The position numbers and the translations under genes are program-made. 64,000 bases of DNA from the NCBI RefSeq assembly GCF_026627425.1, contig NZ_JAPNLH010000006.1:62001-126000 (forward strand). Direction: 5' to 3'. Source of the stretch: Arthrobacter endolithicus (lineage in GTDB: Bacteria; Actinomycetota; Actinomycetes; Actinomycetales; Micrococcaceae). The notes beneath the pieces were generated by a model. The model did not search any database. It was not told the origin of the DNA and worked only from the letters and a program-made list of their open reading frames with translations. Below are positions 1-8,131 of this stretch, piece after piece. How positions within the stretch are numbered: the stretch's first letter is position 1; every line of letters begins with the position of its first letter.

Positions 1-153
1 CCCGCCGTGGTCGCGATTGGCATGGCTGGAGCCGCTTTGCTTGCTATCGTGGGAGTCATCGCGCTGTCCCGGCACCATCCGGATGTGGTCAAAAAACGGG
101 ACGAACCCCGAAAAGACCGCAGGAAGGGTCCGCGGAAAGCCGTGAAGCGGTAG
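1..153 (+). CDS. C-terminal end of a membrane protein (cut by window edge)
   Basis: The first reading frame is open from the window edge to a TAG at 151-153 and gives a 50-residue tail. It holds one hydrophobic segment (about residues 3-22, rich in Ala, Val, Ile and Leu) followed by a strongly basic, Lys/Arg-rich cytoplasmic-type tail. This reads as the last transmembrane helix and C-terminus of a membrane protein on the same strand as the glycosyltransferase that starts 130 bp downstream. The family cannot be recognised from so short a piece. Confidence 0.6.
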   Translation, partial: PAVVAIGMAGAALLAIVGVIALSRHHPDVVKKRDEPRKDRRKGPRKAVKR

Positions 154-282
154 CCGAGAAGGTTGCAGCAGCAGTACCGCAGATGCAGGACAGCAGAGCG
201 GAAGTACGACGGCGCCGAAAAGCCCGGCGTGCGCCGGTTCGGTAGGAGCCGGTCCAGTGAGAAGCCACCAGGAGTAATTTCA

Positions 283-1569
283 GTGACATCCGCACAACGC
301 ACCGAACCGCAGCCGAAGCCGCAGGTCAGCACTGAGCCTACGAGCCAACCCAGGGCGCGTGCCAGCGCGGGGGGTCGGGCACAGACGAAGCCGCTGACAA
401 TCTTGATTGCCGCAGACACCTATGCTCCTCAGATCAATGGTGCGGCGATGTTCTGCTATCGACTGGCCAAGGGACTGACCGGCCGCGGACACGACGTCCA
501 TGTGCTCGCCTGCCGCGCCGACAAGGGCAAAAGTTTTACCGAAGTCCGTGAAGAAGGGCAAGTACACCGGTTGCGGGCGCATTCGGTGCCGACTCACGAA
601 TATTTTCGGGTCTGCCTTCCCTGGGAAATCAAAAAGGACATCGCGCTGCTCTTTGACCGGATCAAGCCTGACGTTGTGCATGTCCAGAGTCATTACATGA
701 TCGGTGAGCAGGTCGTCTATGAAGCCCAGCGCCGCGGTATCCGGATTGTGGCCACTAACCACTTCATGCCAGCGAACCTGAATCCCTTCCTGCCATTCCC
801 GCAGTGGCTCAAAAACATTATCGCCCGTGTTTCCTGGCGGGACATGGGCAAGGTGATGGGCCGCGCAGATGTTGTCACCACACCCACTCCCTTGGCGGCC
901 AAGGCCATGGTGGAGCACGCCTTCCTGTACCGGGTGCTGCCGCTGTCCAACGGCATAGACTCCGCCGCTTATGAGCTTCAACCTGGCGAAGTGGTTGAGC
1001 GCCATCGGTACCCTACCGTTCTCTTTGCCGGTCGGTTGGCGGAAGAAAAGCATGTCGATGTCCTGATCGACGCGGTGGCCAAGACGCCGGCTGGGCTCAA
1101 CGTCCATTTGGAAATTGTAGGCGGCGGCGAGGTGAAGGCTGCCCTCCGGATGCAGGCCGAACGTCTGGGTCTGAAGGACCGGGTGAAGTTTTTCGGGCTG
1201 GCCAGGGACGAAGACCTGCGCAAGGCCTATATCCAGGCGGATCTCTTCTGCATGCCGGGAACCGCCGAACTGCAGTCGCTGGTCACGCTGGAAGCCATGA
1301 GCGCTTCCACCCCCGTGGTGTTGGCCGATGCCATGGCGCTTCCGCATCTGGTGGACCAGGGAGTCAACGGATACCTGTTCACACCCGGAGACAGTGCCGA
1401 CCTGGCCCGCAAGATCACGACTATTCTGCAGCTCCCGGCACAGGAACGGGCCGCCATGGGGGAGGCCAGCCACGAGATGGTCGAAAAGCACAGCATCGCC
1501 CAAACGCTGGATACCTTCGAGGACCTGTATCGCGGGGGCACGTACGACGATTATGCTGATTCGCCCTGA
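283..1569 (+). CDS. GT4-family glycosyltransferase
   Basis: A 428-residue GT-B fold glycosyltransferase, probably cytoplasmic or membrane-associated, that moves a sugar from a nucleotide donor to a lipid or glycan acceptor. The first 35 residues are a low-complexity Pro/Gln/Ala/Arg-rich extension. The N-terminal Rossmann domain follows (ADTYAPQINGAA, then GRGHDVHVLA). The C-terminal donor domain has FAGRLAEEKHVD and the GT4 E-x7-E motif (Glu329 and Glu337 in AELQSLVTLEA). I chose GTG 283 because a GGAG Shine-Dalgarno lies 8 nt upstream; an in-frame TTG at 163 would add 40 atypical residues. It resembles the alpha-mannosyltransferases of actinobacterial glycolipid synthesis (PimB/MgtA type), but the donor and acceptor cannot be read from sequence. 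Confidence 0.85.
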   Translation: MTSAQRTEPQPKPQVSTEPTSQPRARASAGGRAQTKPLTILIAADTYAPQINGAAMFCYRLAKGLTGRGHDVHVLACRADKGKSFTEVREEGQVHRLRAHSVPTHEYFRVCLPWEIKKDIALLFDRIKPDVVHVQSHYMIGEQVVYEAQRRGIRIVATNHFMPANLNPFLPFPQWLKNIIARVSWRDMGKVMGRADVVTTPTPLAAKAMVEHAFLYRVLPLSNGIDSAAYELQPGEVVERHRYPTVLFAGRLAEEKHVDVLIDAVAKTPAGLNVHLEIVGGGEVKAALRMQAERLGLKDRVKFFGLARDEDLRKAYIQADLFCMPGTAELQSLVTLEAMSASTPVVLADAMALPHLVDQGVNGYLFTPGDSADLARKITTILQLPAQERAAMGEASHEMVEKHSIAQTLDTFEDLYRGGTYDDYADSP

Positions 1570-1652
1570 AAGTGGAGATCGGCGCGGCCAATGTGCGGAT
1601 CGTGACCGACGACTATTAGGATGGCCTTGTCAGTCATTCATCCGACGGACTT

Positions 1653-1726
1653 GGGGCTATAGCTCAGCTGGTTAGAGCGCGGGACTCATAATCCTTAGGT
1701 CCTCGGTTCAAGTCCGAGTAGCCCTA
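1653..1726 (+). tRNA. tRNA with CAU anticodon (Met elongator or lysidine-type Ile2)
   Basis: The full cloverleaf is visible. The acceptor arm GGGGCTA pairs with TAGCCCT, the D-arm is GCTC/GAGC, the anticodon loop CTCATAA carries CAT, and the T-arm CTCGG-TTCAAGT-CCGAG is perfect. CCA is not encoded. The anticodon stem (CGGGA with TCCTT) has a weak outer end: a C-U mismatch and a G-U pair. The acceptor GGGGCUA resembles actinobacterial tRNA-Ile more than initiator or elongator Met, so this may be the AUA-reading tRNA modified by TilS. The tRNA call is firm; the amino-acid identity is open. Confidence 0.92.
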
Positions 1727-1737
1727 CTACGAACACA

Positions 1738-1780
1738 CGCAAGGCCCGATCCCCTTGGGGACCGGGCCTTGCGCAATTTA
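1738..1780 (+). terminator. Intrinsic terminator after the tRNA
   Basis: A 15-bp stem with one mismatch (arms 1738-1752 and 1759-1773, around CAAGGCCCG/CGGGCCTTG) is followed by CAATTTA. It lies 12 bp after the tRNA end, and the next gene is on the opposite strand, so it fits termination of the tRNA transcript. Confidence 0.75.
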
Positions 1781-1808
1781 CTTGTGATTTGTTTGCCTAC
1801 CTACGCAC

Positions 1809-2183
1809 CTAGGGTGCGGGTGGGGAGGCCGGGTAACCGGCATATGGCTGAGAGGGACCCTGACCATAGGCCGAGGAGGTGGCGCTGCCCTCCGGTGGCA
1901 GCGATCCGCCGGCCAGTCGCACCAGTTCCGCGGTGTTTTGGGCGGTCTTGATGCTGGCCAGCAAAGATTCCAAGCCGATCCGGATGAAGACTAGGTAAAG
2001 TAGTCCCACCAAGGGCCCGAGGATGAGTAAGACGACTACACCCAAAAATGCGTTAGCTCTGAAGGACGAGATGACGAAGATCAAATATCCCAGCGCGATA
2101 ATCACCATTGCAAGGATGTAAACGATTTTCGCCACAGTCGGCGCAATGTACCTGTTGAAACTCAGGTCAAAAAGACTTTTCAT
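1809..2183 (-). CDS. DUF4282 domain-containing membrane protein
   Basis: 124 residues starting MKSLFDLSFNRY, with two hydrophobic helices (about 16-42 and 48-70) and the Arg/Glu-containing stretch FIRIGLESL typical of DUF4282 proteins. The C-terminal 30 residues are a Pro/Gly/Ser/Ala-rich tail. ATG 2183 is chosen because the reverse strand has AGGGGGAA just upstream; an upstream in-frame extension has Cys-rich, atypical sequence and no ribosome site. It is a small integral membrane protein of unknown function, divergent from the acyl-CoA dehydrogenase. Confidence 0.8.
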   Translation of the reverse strand: MKSLFDLSFNRYIAPTVAKIVYILAMVIIALGYLIFVISSFRANAFLGVVVLLILGPLVGLLYLVFIRIGLESLLASIKTAQNTAELVRLAGGSLPPEGSATSSAYGQGPSQPYAGYPASPPAP

Positions 2184-2373
2184 AAATTTCCCCCTATTGA
2201 CACGTGCGGTGAGGCCGGCCGGGTCGCTGAATGGACAGCCCCGGCAGTAAATAAGTACTGCCATCTGGGCAGTACTCTCCAGAGCATACTCGGCGGCCGC
2301 CTTCGCAGGGGAAGTGAAGTCATTTGTTGGAGCTGGCAGGGGAAGACTTTGCTGTCGCGGGCCATGTACGGTA

Positions 2374-2391
2374 TGTTACTGATGAGTAACA
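2374..2391. promoter_or_regulatory. Perfect 7-4-7 inverted repeat, candidate TetR-type operator
   Basis: TGTTACT and AGTAACA are separated by GATG, 66 bp before the acyl-CoA dehydrogenase start and within the divergent gap. The symmetry and size fit a TetR-family dimer site, common before actinobacterial fatty-acid genes. No regulator gene is adjacent. Confidence 0.5.
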
Positions 2392-2456
2392 AGCTCCAAA
2401 CCGCTGATCCGCGAAGTAACCTCAGATCACCATTGATCACGAGCGAAGGAACGCCG

Positions 2457-3644
2457 ATGCCCAAGGCCATTGACCTCAATAATCTCCCCTACGCCGATGG
2501 CGATTTCTATTCATTCGAGGATCTCCTCACGGGCGCGGAGCGTGAGCGCCTGCAGGAGGTCCGGGATTTTCTGACCAAGGAAGTCCGTCCGATTGCCGTG
2601 GACTGCTGGAACCGGGCCGAATTCCCGATGGACATTATTCCGAAGCTGGCCGAACTGGACATGGTAAGTCCCGTCCGCCGGCAGGGGTATTCAAATGTCT
2701 TTGCCGGTATGGTGCACGCGGAATTCACTCGCGCTGATGCCTCCATTGCCACATTTATGGGGGTCCACGACGGGCTGTTCACCGGTTCCATCGAGGAACT
2801 CGCGTCCGAGGAGCAGAAGGCCGCTTGGCTGCCGGACATCTACGCGCTGAAGAAAATCGGGGCCTTCGGACTGACCGAACCGTTGGGTGGATCGGACGTT
2901 GCCGGCGGGACCAGGACCACTGCCCAGCGCGACGGCGACAGCTGGATCCTCAACGGCGCCAAGCGGTGGATCGGGAACGCGACCTTTTCGGACTGGGTGG
3001 TAATTTTTGCCCGCGACGTAGCGGACAACCAGGTCAAGGGCTTTCTGGTGGATACGAAGTCCGACGGTTATGCAGCGACCAAGATTGAGAACAAGATTTC
3101 CTTGCGGACGGTCCAGAATGCCGATATCACGCTGACCAATGTGGTGGTTTCGGATGACTTCAAATTGGCCGGGTCGAACAGCTTCCGGGACACGAACAAG
3201 GTGCTGAAGGTGACCAGGCTGGGCGTAGCGTGGCAGGCTGTGGGTCAGCAACTCGCTGCCTTCGACGTTGCGCGCAGGTATGCGGTTGAGCGCCAGCAGT
3301 TCGGGCGACCGTTGGCGTCCTTCCAGCTGGTCCAGGATCAGCTGGTCCAGATTCTGGGTAATGCGGTCAGCTCGATGGGTATGATGATCCGGCTCGCGCA
3401 GCTGGAGGACGCGGGCGTGGCCAAGGACGAGCAGTCAACGCTGGCCAAGGCCTTCACCACGGCACGTATGCGAGAGAGCGTTGCCTTAGGCCGCAGCATC
3501 CTGGGCGGGAACGGCATTGTCACGGACTACGGGATGGCAAAGATTTTCGCCGATGCCGAGGCGATCTATTCCTACGAGGGCACGCACGAAATCAACACCC
3601 TCGTGACAGGTAGGGCCATTACAGGTGTTTCCGCAATCGTTTAG
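2457..3644 (+). CDS. Acyl-CoA dehydrogenase, glutaryl-CoA dehydrogenase-like
   Basis: 395 residues, the normal length for an FAD-dependent acyl-CoA dehydrogenase. The helical N-domain covers about 20-130. The flavin-binding signature GAFGLTEPLGGSDVAGG follows, then the beta domain (GAKRWIGNATFSDWVV) and the C-terminal helical domain with RRYAVERQQFGRPLASFQLVQ. The probable catalytic base is Glu374 in YEGTHEINTLV; this C-terminal motif and the GNA/TFSDW stretch are closest to glutaryl-CoA dehydrogenases, which oxidise and decarboxylate glutaryl-CoA in lysine/tryptophan breakdown. Other short or branched acyl substrates remain possible. ATG 2457 follows a GAAGGA site. The stop overlaps the convergent M23 gene by 4 bp. 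Confidence 0.85.
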   Translation: MPKAIDLNNLPYADGDFYSFEDLLTGAERERLQEVRDFLTKEVRPIAVDCWNRAEFPMDIIPKLAELDMVSPVRRQGYSNVFAGMVHAEFTRADASIATFMGVHDGLFTGSIEELASEEQKAAWLPDIYALKKIGAFGLTEPLGGSDVAGGTRTTAQRDGDSWILNGAKRWIGNATFSDWVVIFARDVADNQVKGFLVDTKSDGYAATKIENKISLRTVQNADITLTNVVVSDDFKLAGSNSFRDTNKVLKVTRLGVAWQAVGQQLAAFDVARRYAVERQQFGRPLASFQLVQDQLVQILGNAVSSMGMMIRLAQLEDAGVAKDEQSTLAKAFTTARMRESVALGRSILGGNGIVTDYGMAKIFADAEAIYSYEGTHEINTLVTGRAITGVSAIV

Positions 3645-4192
3645 GGCGGATGGAGCGGCAGCAGGACTGAGGGCCGCCGGTCGAGGATAAACTGCAGCGG
3701 GTCCAGGTAGTGTTCGCCCTGCCGCACGCCCCAGTGCAGGCAGCCCGCCGGCGAGCAGTGGCCGCTGACTGCCAGGACGCCGACAGGCTGACCGATAATT
3801 ACGGAGGTTCCTGCCGTCAGCGGGCTGTCCACAGGTTCGAAGCTGCTGCGAAGTCCAGGTGCGTGTTCAACGGTGAGGACGGGGCGGTCGACCACCCAGC
3901 CGGAGAAGACCACTGTTCCACTTGCTGGCGCCAGGATCGGGGTCCCCGAAGTCGCCGCTAGATCGATACCTCGATGTCCGGCCAGCCACGGCCGGGCAGG
4001 GGGATCAAATTTCCGGATGAGCCAAGGGCGGGGATCGACCGGCCAGCGCCAACCGGCCTTCGACGGTGCAGAAAGCGCAGCGTTGCCTGCGTGGGCCGCA
4101 GGGACGATCCCGGCGAGGGGGAGCGCCAGCTGCAGCAGCGCTGCTCCCAACGCCAGGCCTCGAAGTCCGGCAGACCGCCGTCGTGCATTCAT
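3641..4192 (-). CDS. Secreted M23-family (LytM) peptidase-like protein
   Basis: 183 residues. An Arg-rich N-terminus and hydrophobic core (about 10-30) ending in AHA form a Sec signal peptide, so the protein acts outside the membrane. The rest is one LytM/M23 domain with the zinc motif HRGID (H-x3-D) and the second metal/catalytic motif as CLHWGVR. The usual His-x-His there has Cys in the first position, which is frequent in actinobacterial M23 proteins and may mean reduced activity. The likely role is cell-wall peptide cross-link cleavage or regulation of another hydrolase. It sits just upstream of rpsB on the opposite strand, as often seen in Arthrobacter-type genomes. Confidence 0.85.
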   Translation of the reverse strand: MNARRRSAGLRGLALGAALLQLALPLAGIVPAAHAGNAALSAPSKAGWRWPVDPRPWLIRKFDPPARPWLAGHRGIDLAATSGTPILAPASGTVVFSGWVVDRPVLTVEHAPGLRSSFEPVDSPLTAGTSVIIGQPVGVLAVSGHCSPAGCLHWGVRQGEHYLDPLQFILDRRPSVLLPLHPP

Positions 4193-4565
4193 GCACTCAG
4201 CTTCCCGCCTGCCCGCGCACAGTGGCAGCCCCGCTCGCTGGTTTGTGCATCAATGAACCTTCGCCGCACCTGTGGAGGATCAAAGGGCGCATGCCACAGA
4301 CGACCGGGCTGCAGGCGGTACAGGACAGGTCAGGACTGCGAAGGGTCAGGCATCGCTGTAGTAGGATGAAAGAAGCAGTCTGCTGTGCAGGCTGACTACG
4401 CGTGCCCGAACCGCTATGGAAACAAGCGGACGGCGTCTCTTTCGGTCCGAGGGTCAGTAACTGATTCCCGGGTAGGGACGCTCTGGGCGCCAGGAGCAAG
4501 CCCCAGCAGAAATGTCTGCGGGGGTACGAGGCTAACAACCGTTAAATCATAGAAGGAGCGCCGGC
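4193..4565 (+). promoter_or_regulatory. rpsB upstream/leader region
   Basis: 373 bp without a gene. A possible -10 (TAGGAT, 4362-4367) would give a leader of about 190 nt. Near its end a 9-bp stem with one bulge is visible (CCCC/GCAGA at 4501-4510 with TCTGC/GGGG at 4515-4523), 43 nt before the rpsB start. It could be an autoregulatory ribosomal-protein leader; I do not recognise a named RNA family. Confidence 0.4.
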
Positions 4566-5504
4566 ATGCCCGTCGTAACCATGCGCCAGCTGCTTGACAG
4601 CGGCGTCCACTTTGGACACCAGACCCGCCGTTGGAACCCGAAGATGAAGCGTTTCATCTTCACGGAGCGCAACGGCATCTACATCATTGATCTGCAGCAG
4701 TCGCTGTCCTACATCGACCGTGCCTACGAATTTGTGAAGGCCACCGTCACTCACGGCGGAACCGTCCTTTTCGTGGGGACCAAGAAGCAGGCGCAGGAGG
4801 CCATTGCCGACCAGGCCACCCGCGTTGGCCAGCCGTACGTGAACCAGCGCTGGTTGGGCGGTATGCTCACCAACTTCCAGACCGTCGCCAAGCGCATCCA
4901 GCGGATGAAGGAACTCGAAGAGATTGACTTCGACGACGTTGCGTCCTCGGGCCACACCAAGAAGGAACTGCTGCTGCTGCGCCGCGAGCTGACCAAGCTG
5001 CAGACCAACCTGGGCGGTATCCGCAACCTGACGAAGGCTCCGTCCGTCGTCTGGATTGTTGACACGAAGAAAGAACACCTCGCCATTGACGAGGCCAAGA
5101 AGCTGAACATCCCGGTTGTCGCCATCCTGGACACCAACTGCGATCCTGACGAGGTCGACTTCCCGATTCCGGGTAACGACGACGCGATCCGCTCCGTAAA
5201 TCTGCTGACCCGCGTGGTTGCTGATGCCATCGCTGAAGGCCTGATGGCCCGGAACAACAAGGCGTCGGGCAATACCGAGGCACCCGTGGAGCCGATGGCC
5301 GAGTGGGAGCGCGAGCTGCTGGTTGGTGCCGAGGCTACGGAAGGCGAAGCAAAGGCCGCTCCCGCTGAAGATGCAGCCGCTGCCGCCGAGACCCCAGCCG
5401 AGCAGGCGCCCGTCGAGGCTCCGGCCACCGAGGCTGCTGCCGTTGAAGCTCCGGCAACGGAAGCTGCTCCGACCGTCTCCGAAGAGACGACCGAGGGCAA
5501 GTAA
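4566..5504 (+). CDS. rpsB: 30S ribosomal protein S2
   Basis: 312 residues beginning [19 protein letters not shown], the S2 N-terminal signature, with [14 protein letters not shown] and [21 protein letters not shown] further in. The core ends near residue 240; the last 70 residues are an acidic Ala/Glu/Pro tail with repeated APATEAA units, typical of actinobacterial S2 proteins. It binds the 30S head/body junction. AGAAGGAG precedes the ATG. It is followed by tsf 151 bp downstream, with an attenuator-like hairpin between them. Confidence 0.98.
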   Translation: MPVVTMRQLLDSGVHFGHQTRRWNPKMKRFIFTERNGIYIIDLQQSLSYIDRAYEFVKATVTHGGTVLFVGTKKQAQEAIADQATRVGQPYVNQRWLGGMLTNFQTVAKRIQRMKELEEIDFDDVASSGHTKKELLLLRRELTKLQTNLGGIRNLTKAPSVVWIVDTKKEHLAIDEAKKLNIPVVAILDTNCDPDEVDFPIPGNDDAIRSVNLLTRVVADAIAEGLMARNNKASGNTEAPVEPMAEWERELLVGAEATEGEAKAAPAEDAAAAAETPAEQAPVEAPATEAAAVEAPATEAAPTVSEETTEGK

Positions 5505-5511
5505 CTCCCTG

Positions 5512-5548
5512 GTGCTGCCGGGATACCTTTCGGTATTCCGGCAGCGCC
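5512..5548 (+). terminator. rpsB-tsf intergenic hairpin (partial terminator or attenuator)
   Basis: Arms 5512-5527 and 5532-5548 (GCTGCCGG...CCGGCAGC) close a TTTC loop. No T-run follows, so read-through into tsf with adjusted dosage is more likely than full termination. Confidence 0.55.
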
Positions 5549-5569
5549 ATCTGCGCTCCGCGCAGCTTT

Positions 5570-5623
5570 GCCCGATTAGCGGGCCCTCAGCAATTGGCCC
5601 GATTAGCGGGCCCTCAGCAATTG
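5570..5623 (+). repeat. 27-bp perfect tandem duplication
   Basis: Two identical 27-bp units (5570-5596 and 5597-5623) sit head to tail 33 bp before the tsf start codon. Each unit can fold GCCCG-ATTAG-CGGGC as a small hairpin and contains GGGCCC. Confidence 0.95.
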
Positions 5624-5655
5624 GCACAAGAAAAGATTAGAAAGAGGAGTTCACT

Positions 5656-6492
5656 ATGGCGAATTACACCGCTGCTGATATCAAGGCTCTGCGCGAGCGC
5701 ACGGGCGCTGGCATGATGGACGTCAAGAAGGCTCTCGACGAGGCCAACGGTGATGCGGAAAAGGCCATGGAGCTCATTCGTATTAAAGGCCTGAAGGGCG
5801 CCACCAAGCGCGAAGGACGCTCCACCGCAGAGGGCCTCGTTGCCGCTGCTGTCAACGGCGGCGTTGGCGTCATGGTGGAAGTCAATTGCGAAACCGACTT
5901 TGTCGCCAAGGCCGGACCTTTCATTGAGTTCTCCAAGAAGGTCCTTGCTGCAGCGTTTGATTCCGGCGCGTCTGACGTCGATGGCCTGCTGGCGCACACC
6001 GTGGATGGCAAGCCGCTGTCCGAACTCGTGATCGAGGCCGGAGCACTGCTGGGCGAGAAGGTTGCCGTCCGCCGCATTGCCCGCATCGAAGGCAAGACCG
6101 TCGATGCATACCTGCACAAGACCTCCAAGGACCTTCCGGCCCAGGTTGGCGTGCTGTTCGCAGTCGACGGCGAAGGGGATGCCGCCGCGGAAGCCGCCCA
6201 CGACATCGCCGTGCACATCGCTGCATACTCGCCCACCTACCTGACCCGCGACGAGGTTCCGGCAGACCTGGTCGAGAGCGAGCGTCGCATTGCGGACGAA
6301 ACCGCACGCGCCGAGGGCAAGCCCGAGGCCGCCATGAGCAAGATTGTTGAGGGACGCCTGACGGGCTTCTTCAAGGAGAGCGTTCTGGTTGACCAGTCGT
6401 TTGCGAAGGATGCGAAGAAAAGCGTCGCCCAGGTTCTCACCGAGGCTTCAGTCAAAGCTACTGCGTTCGCCCGCTTCCGTGTCGGTGCGTAG
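5656..6492 (+). CDS. tsf: Elongation factor Ts
   Basis: 278 residues, normal for the full-length form. The N-terminal UBA-like domain (MANYTAADIKALRERTGAGM, then DVKKALDEANGD) is followed by the first core subdomain with EVNCETDFVAK and the second with HIAAYSPTYL. It is the nucleotide-exchange factor for EF-Tu in the cytoplasm. AGAGGAG lies 8 nt before the ATG. Upstream is the rpsB hairpin and tandem repeat; downstream a strong terminator ends the pair. Confidence 0.98.
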   Translation: MANYTAADIKALRERTGAGMMDVKKALDEANGDAEKAMELIRIKGLKGATKREGRSTAEGLVAAAVNGGVGVMVEVNCETDFVAKAGPFIEFSKKVLAAAFDSGASDVDGLLAHTVDGKPLSELVIEAGALLGEKVAVRRIARIEGKTVDAYLHKTSKDLPAQVGVLFAVDGEGDAAAEAAHDIAVHIAAYSPTYLTRDEVPADLVESERRIADETARAEGKPEAAMSKIVEGRLTGFFKESVLVDQSFAKDAKKSVAQVLTEASVKATAFARFRVGA

Positions 6493-6496
6493 CCCA

Positions 6497-6524
6497 CGGA
6501 GCTGGTAATGCGGAGCTGGTAATG
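6497..6524 (+). repeat. 14-bp perfect tandem duplication
   Basis: CGGAGCTGGTAATG occurs twice in direct succession (6497-6510, 6511-6524) between the tsf stop and the terminator stem. Confidence 0.95.
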
Positions 6525-6563
6525 CCAAGGGGGCGGTCACTGCGGTGGCCGCCCCCTTGGCAT
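6522..6563 (+). terminator. Intrinsic terminator after tsf
   Basis: A 16-bp stem (6523-6538 with 6547-6562, TGCCAAGGGGGCGG/CCGCCCCCTTGGCA) with an 8-nt loop, 30 bp after the tsf stop. Confidence 0.85.
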
Positions 6564-6665
6564 GAGGAAGCTAAAATCTTAGAAGCCCATCGGATCAGAC
6601 CGGACTTCGGGACGCAAGACATCAAGGCATAATGTCAAAGGCGCCAGCGCCAAATGGAAGGCGAT

Positions 6666-7451
6666 ATGAGCATCGATAATCTAGTTTCCACTGCCGGTTC
6701 GACACCCGTGCCTGCTACCCGCCGGGAGCCGCTGGGCGGGCACGCTGAGCCGCGCCGCCGCGTGCTCCTGAAGCTCTCCGGTGAAGTCTTCGGGGGCGGC
6801 AAGCTGGGCGTTGACCCGGACACTGTTCGCGGTATCGCCGAACAGATTGCCAGCACCAACGGCACCGTAGAAGTGGCCATAGTTGTTGGCGGCGGCAATT
6901 TCTTCCGCGGTGCTGAACTGGCGCAAAGCGGTATGGACCGGTCGCGTGCGGACTATATGGGGATGCTCGGCACGGTGATGAATTGCCTGGCACTGCAGGA
7001 CTTCCTGGAGCAGGCCGGGGTGGAAACGCGGGTGCAGAGCGCCATCAGCATGGGACAGGTAGCCGAGGCTTACATTCCCCGCCGCGCCATCCGCCACCTG
7101 GAGAAGGGGCGGGTAGTAATTTTCGGCGCGGGTGCGGGACTGCCGTACTTTTCCACGGACACGGTGGCCGCCCAGCGTGCGCTGGAGGTGCATGCCGACT
7201 TGGTGCTGATGGCTAAGAACGGTGTTGACGGCGTCTATACAGCCGATCCGAAAAAGGATCCATTGGCGCACAAACTGGACAGGCTGACTTACGACGAGGC
7301 CATCCAGCGGGATTTGCGGGTGATGGATCAGACGGCGCTGAGCCTGTGCAAGGACAACAACGTCACCATGCTTGTTTTCGGTATGGAGGGCGAAGGCAAC
7401 GTTGCCCGGGCCATCCTGGGCGAAGAGCTGGGTACGCTGGTCACACCCTGA
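6666..7451 (+). CDS. pyrH: Uridylate (UMP) kinase
   Basis: 261 residues of the amino-acid-kinase fold that phosphorylates UMP to UDP in the cytoplasm. The core starts near residue 28 with [27 protein letters not shown] binds the substrate phosphate, and [20 protein letters not shown] is the nucleotide-binding loop of bacterial PyrH. The first 25 residues are an extension relative to the usual 235-245 residue enzyme. ATG 6666 is preferred over 6654 because GGAAGG sits 6 nt before it. The bacterial UMP kinase is hexameric and GTP/UTP regulated. It is the first gene of pyrH-frr-cdsA. Confidence 0.97.
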   Translation: MSIDNLVSTAGSTPVPATRREPLGGHAEPRRRVLLKLSGEVFGGGKLGVDPDTVRGIAEQIASTNGTVEVAIVVGGGNFFRGAELAQSGMDRSRADYMGMLGTVMNCLALQDFLEQAGVETRVQSAISMGQVAEAYIPRRAIRHLEKGRVVIFGAGAGLPYFSTDTVAAQRALEVHADLVLMAKNGVDGVYTADPKKDPLAHKLDRLTYDEAIQRDLRVMDQTALSLCKDNNVTMLVFGMEGEGNVARAILGEELGTLVTP

Positions 7452-7573
7452 ACGAGGTCCTTGCTGGCTCCACGCTAGGATGAAGTCAGGACATCGGCGG
7501 GCGAAGCGCGGTTCCGGGGAACCGGAAAGGCTAACGCCCGCGCTAAAGCATCAATTTTTTCGAGGGAGAGACT

Positions 7574-8131
7574 GTGATCGACGAAACCTTGCTGGAGGCC
7601 GAAGAAAAGATGGACAAGGCTGTTGAGGTGGCGAAGGAGGATTTCGCTTCGATCCGCACGGGGCGGGCAAATCCAGGCCTGTTCTCGAAGGTCCTCGTGG
7701 AGTATTACGGGTCGCCGACGCCGTTGCAGCAGCTGGCGTCCTTTGCCGTGCCTGAGGCCCGCACGCTGCTGATCACTCCCTTTGATAAGACATCGCTGAG
7801 CGCCATCGAGCGCGCGCTAAGCAACTCCGACGTAGGCGCCAACCCGTCTAACGACGGCAATGTGATCCGCATTGTGATGCCGGAGCTGACCCAGGAGCGC
7901 CGCCGCGAGTACGTGAAGATTGTCCGCAGCAAGGGCGAGGACGCCAAAGTGTCGATCCGCAATATCCGCCGGAAGGCCAAGGAAGGCCTGGATAGGATCG
8001 TCAAGGATGGCGATGCAGGCGAAGACGAGGGTTCCCGTGCCGAAAAGGAATTGGACGCCCTGACCAAAGCCCACACGGACAATATCGACGACCTGCTTAA
8101 GCGAAAAGAAGCGGAGCTCCTCGAGGTCTAA
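7574..8131 (+). CDS. frr: Ribosome recycling factor
   Basis: 185 residues, the standard length. Signatures are [23 protein letters not shown] and [26 protein letters not shown], the two halves of the three-helix-bundle stem. With EF-G it splits the 70S complex after termination. The start is GTG 7574 behind GAGGGAGAG. The stop codon shares one base with the cdsA start (TAATG). Confidence 0.98.
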   Translation: MIDETLLEAEEKMDKAVEVAKEDFASIRTGRANPGLFSKVLVEYYGSPTPLQQLASFAVPEARTLLITPFDKTSLSAIERALSNSDVGANPSNDGNVIRIVMPELTQERRREYVKIVRSKGEDAKVSIRNIRRKAKEGLDRIVKDGDAGEDEGSRAEKELDALTKAHTDNIDDLLKRKEAELLEV

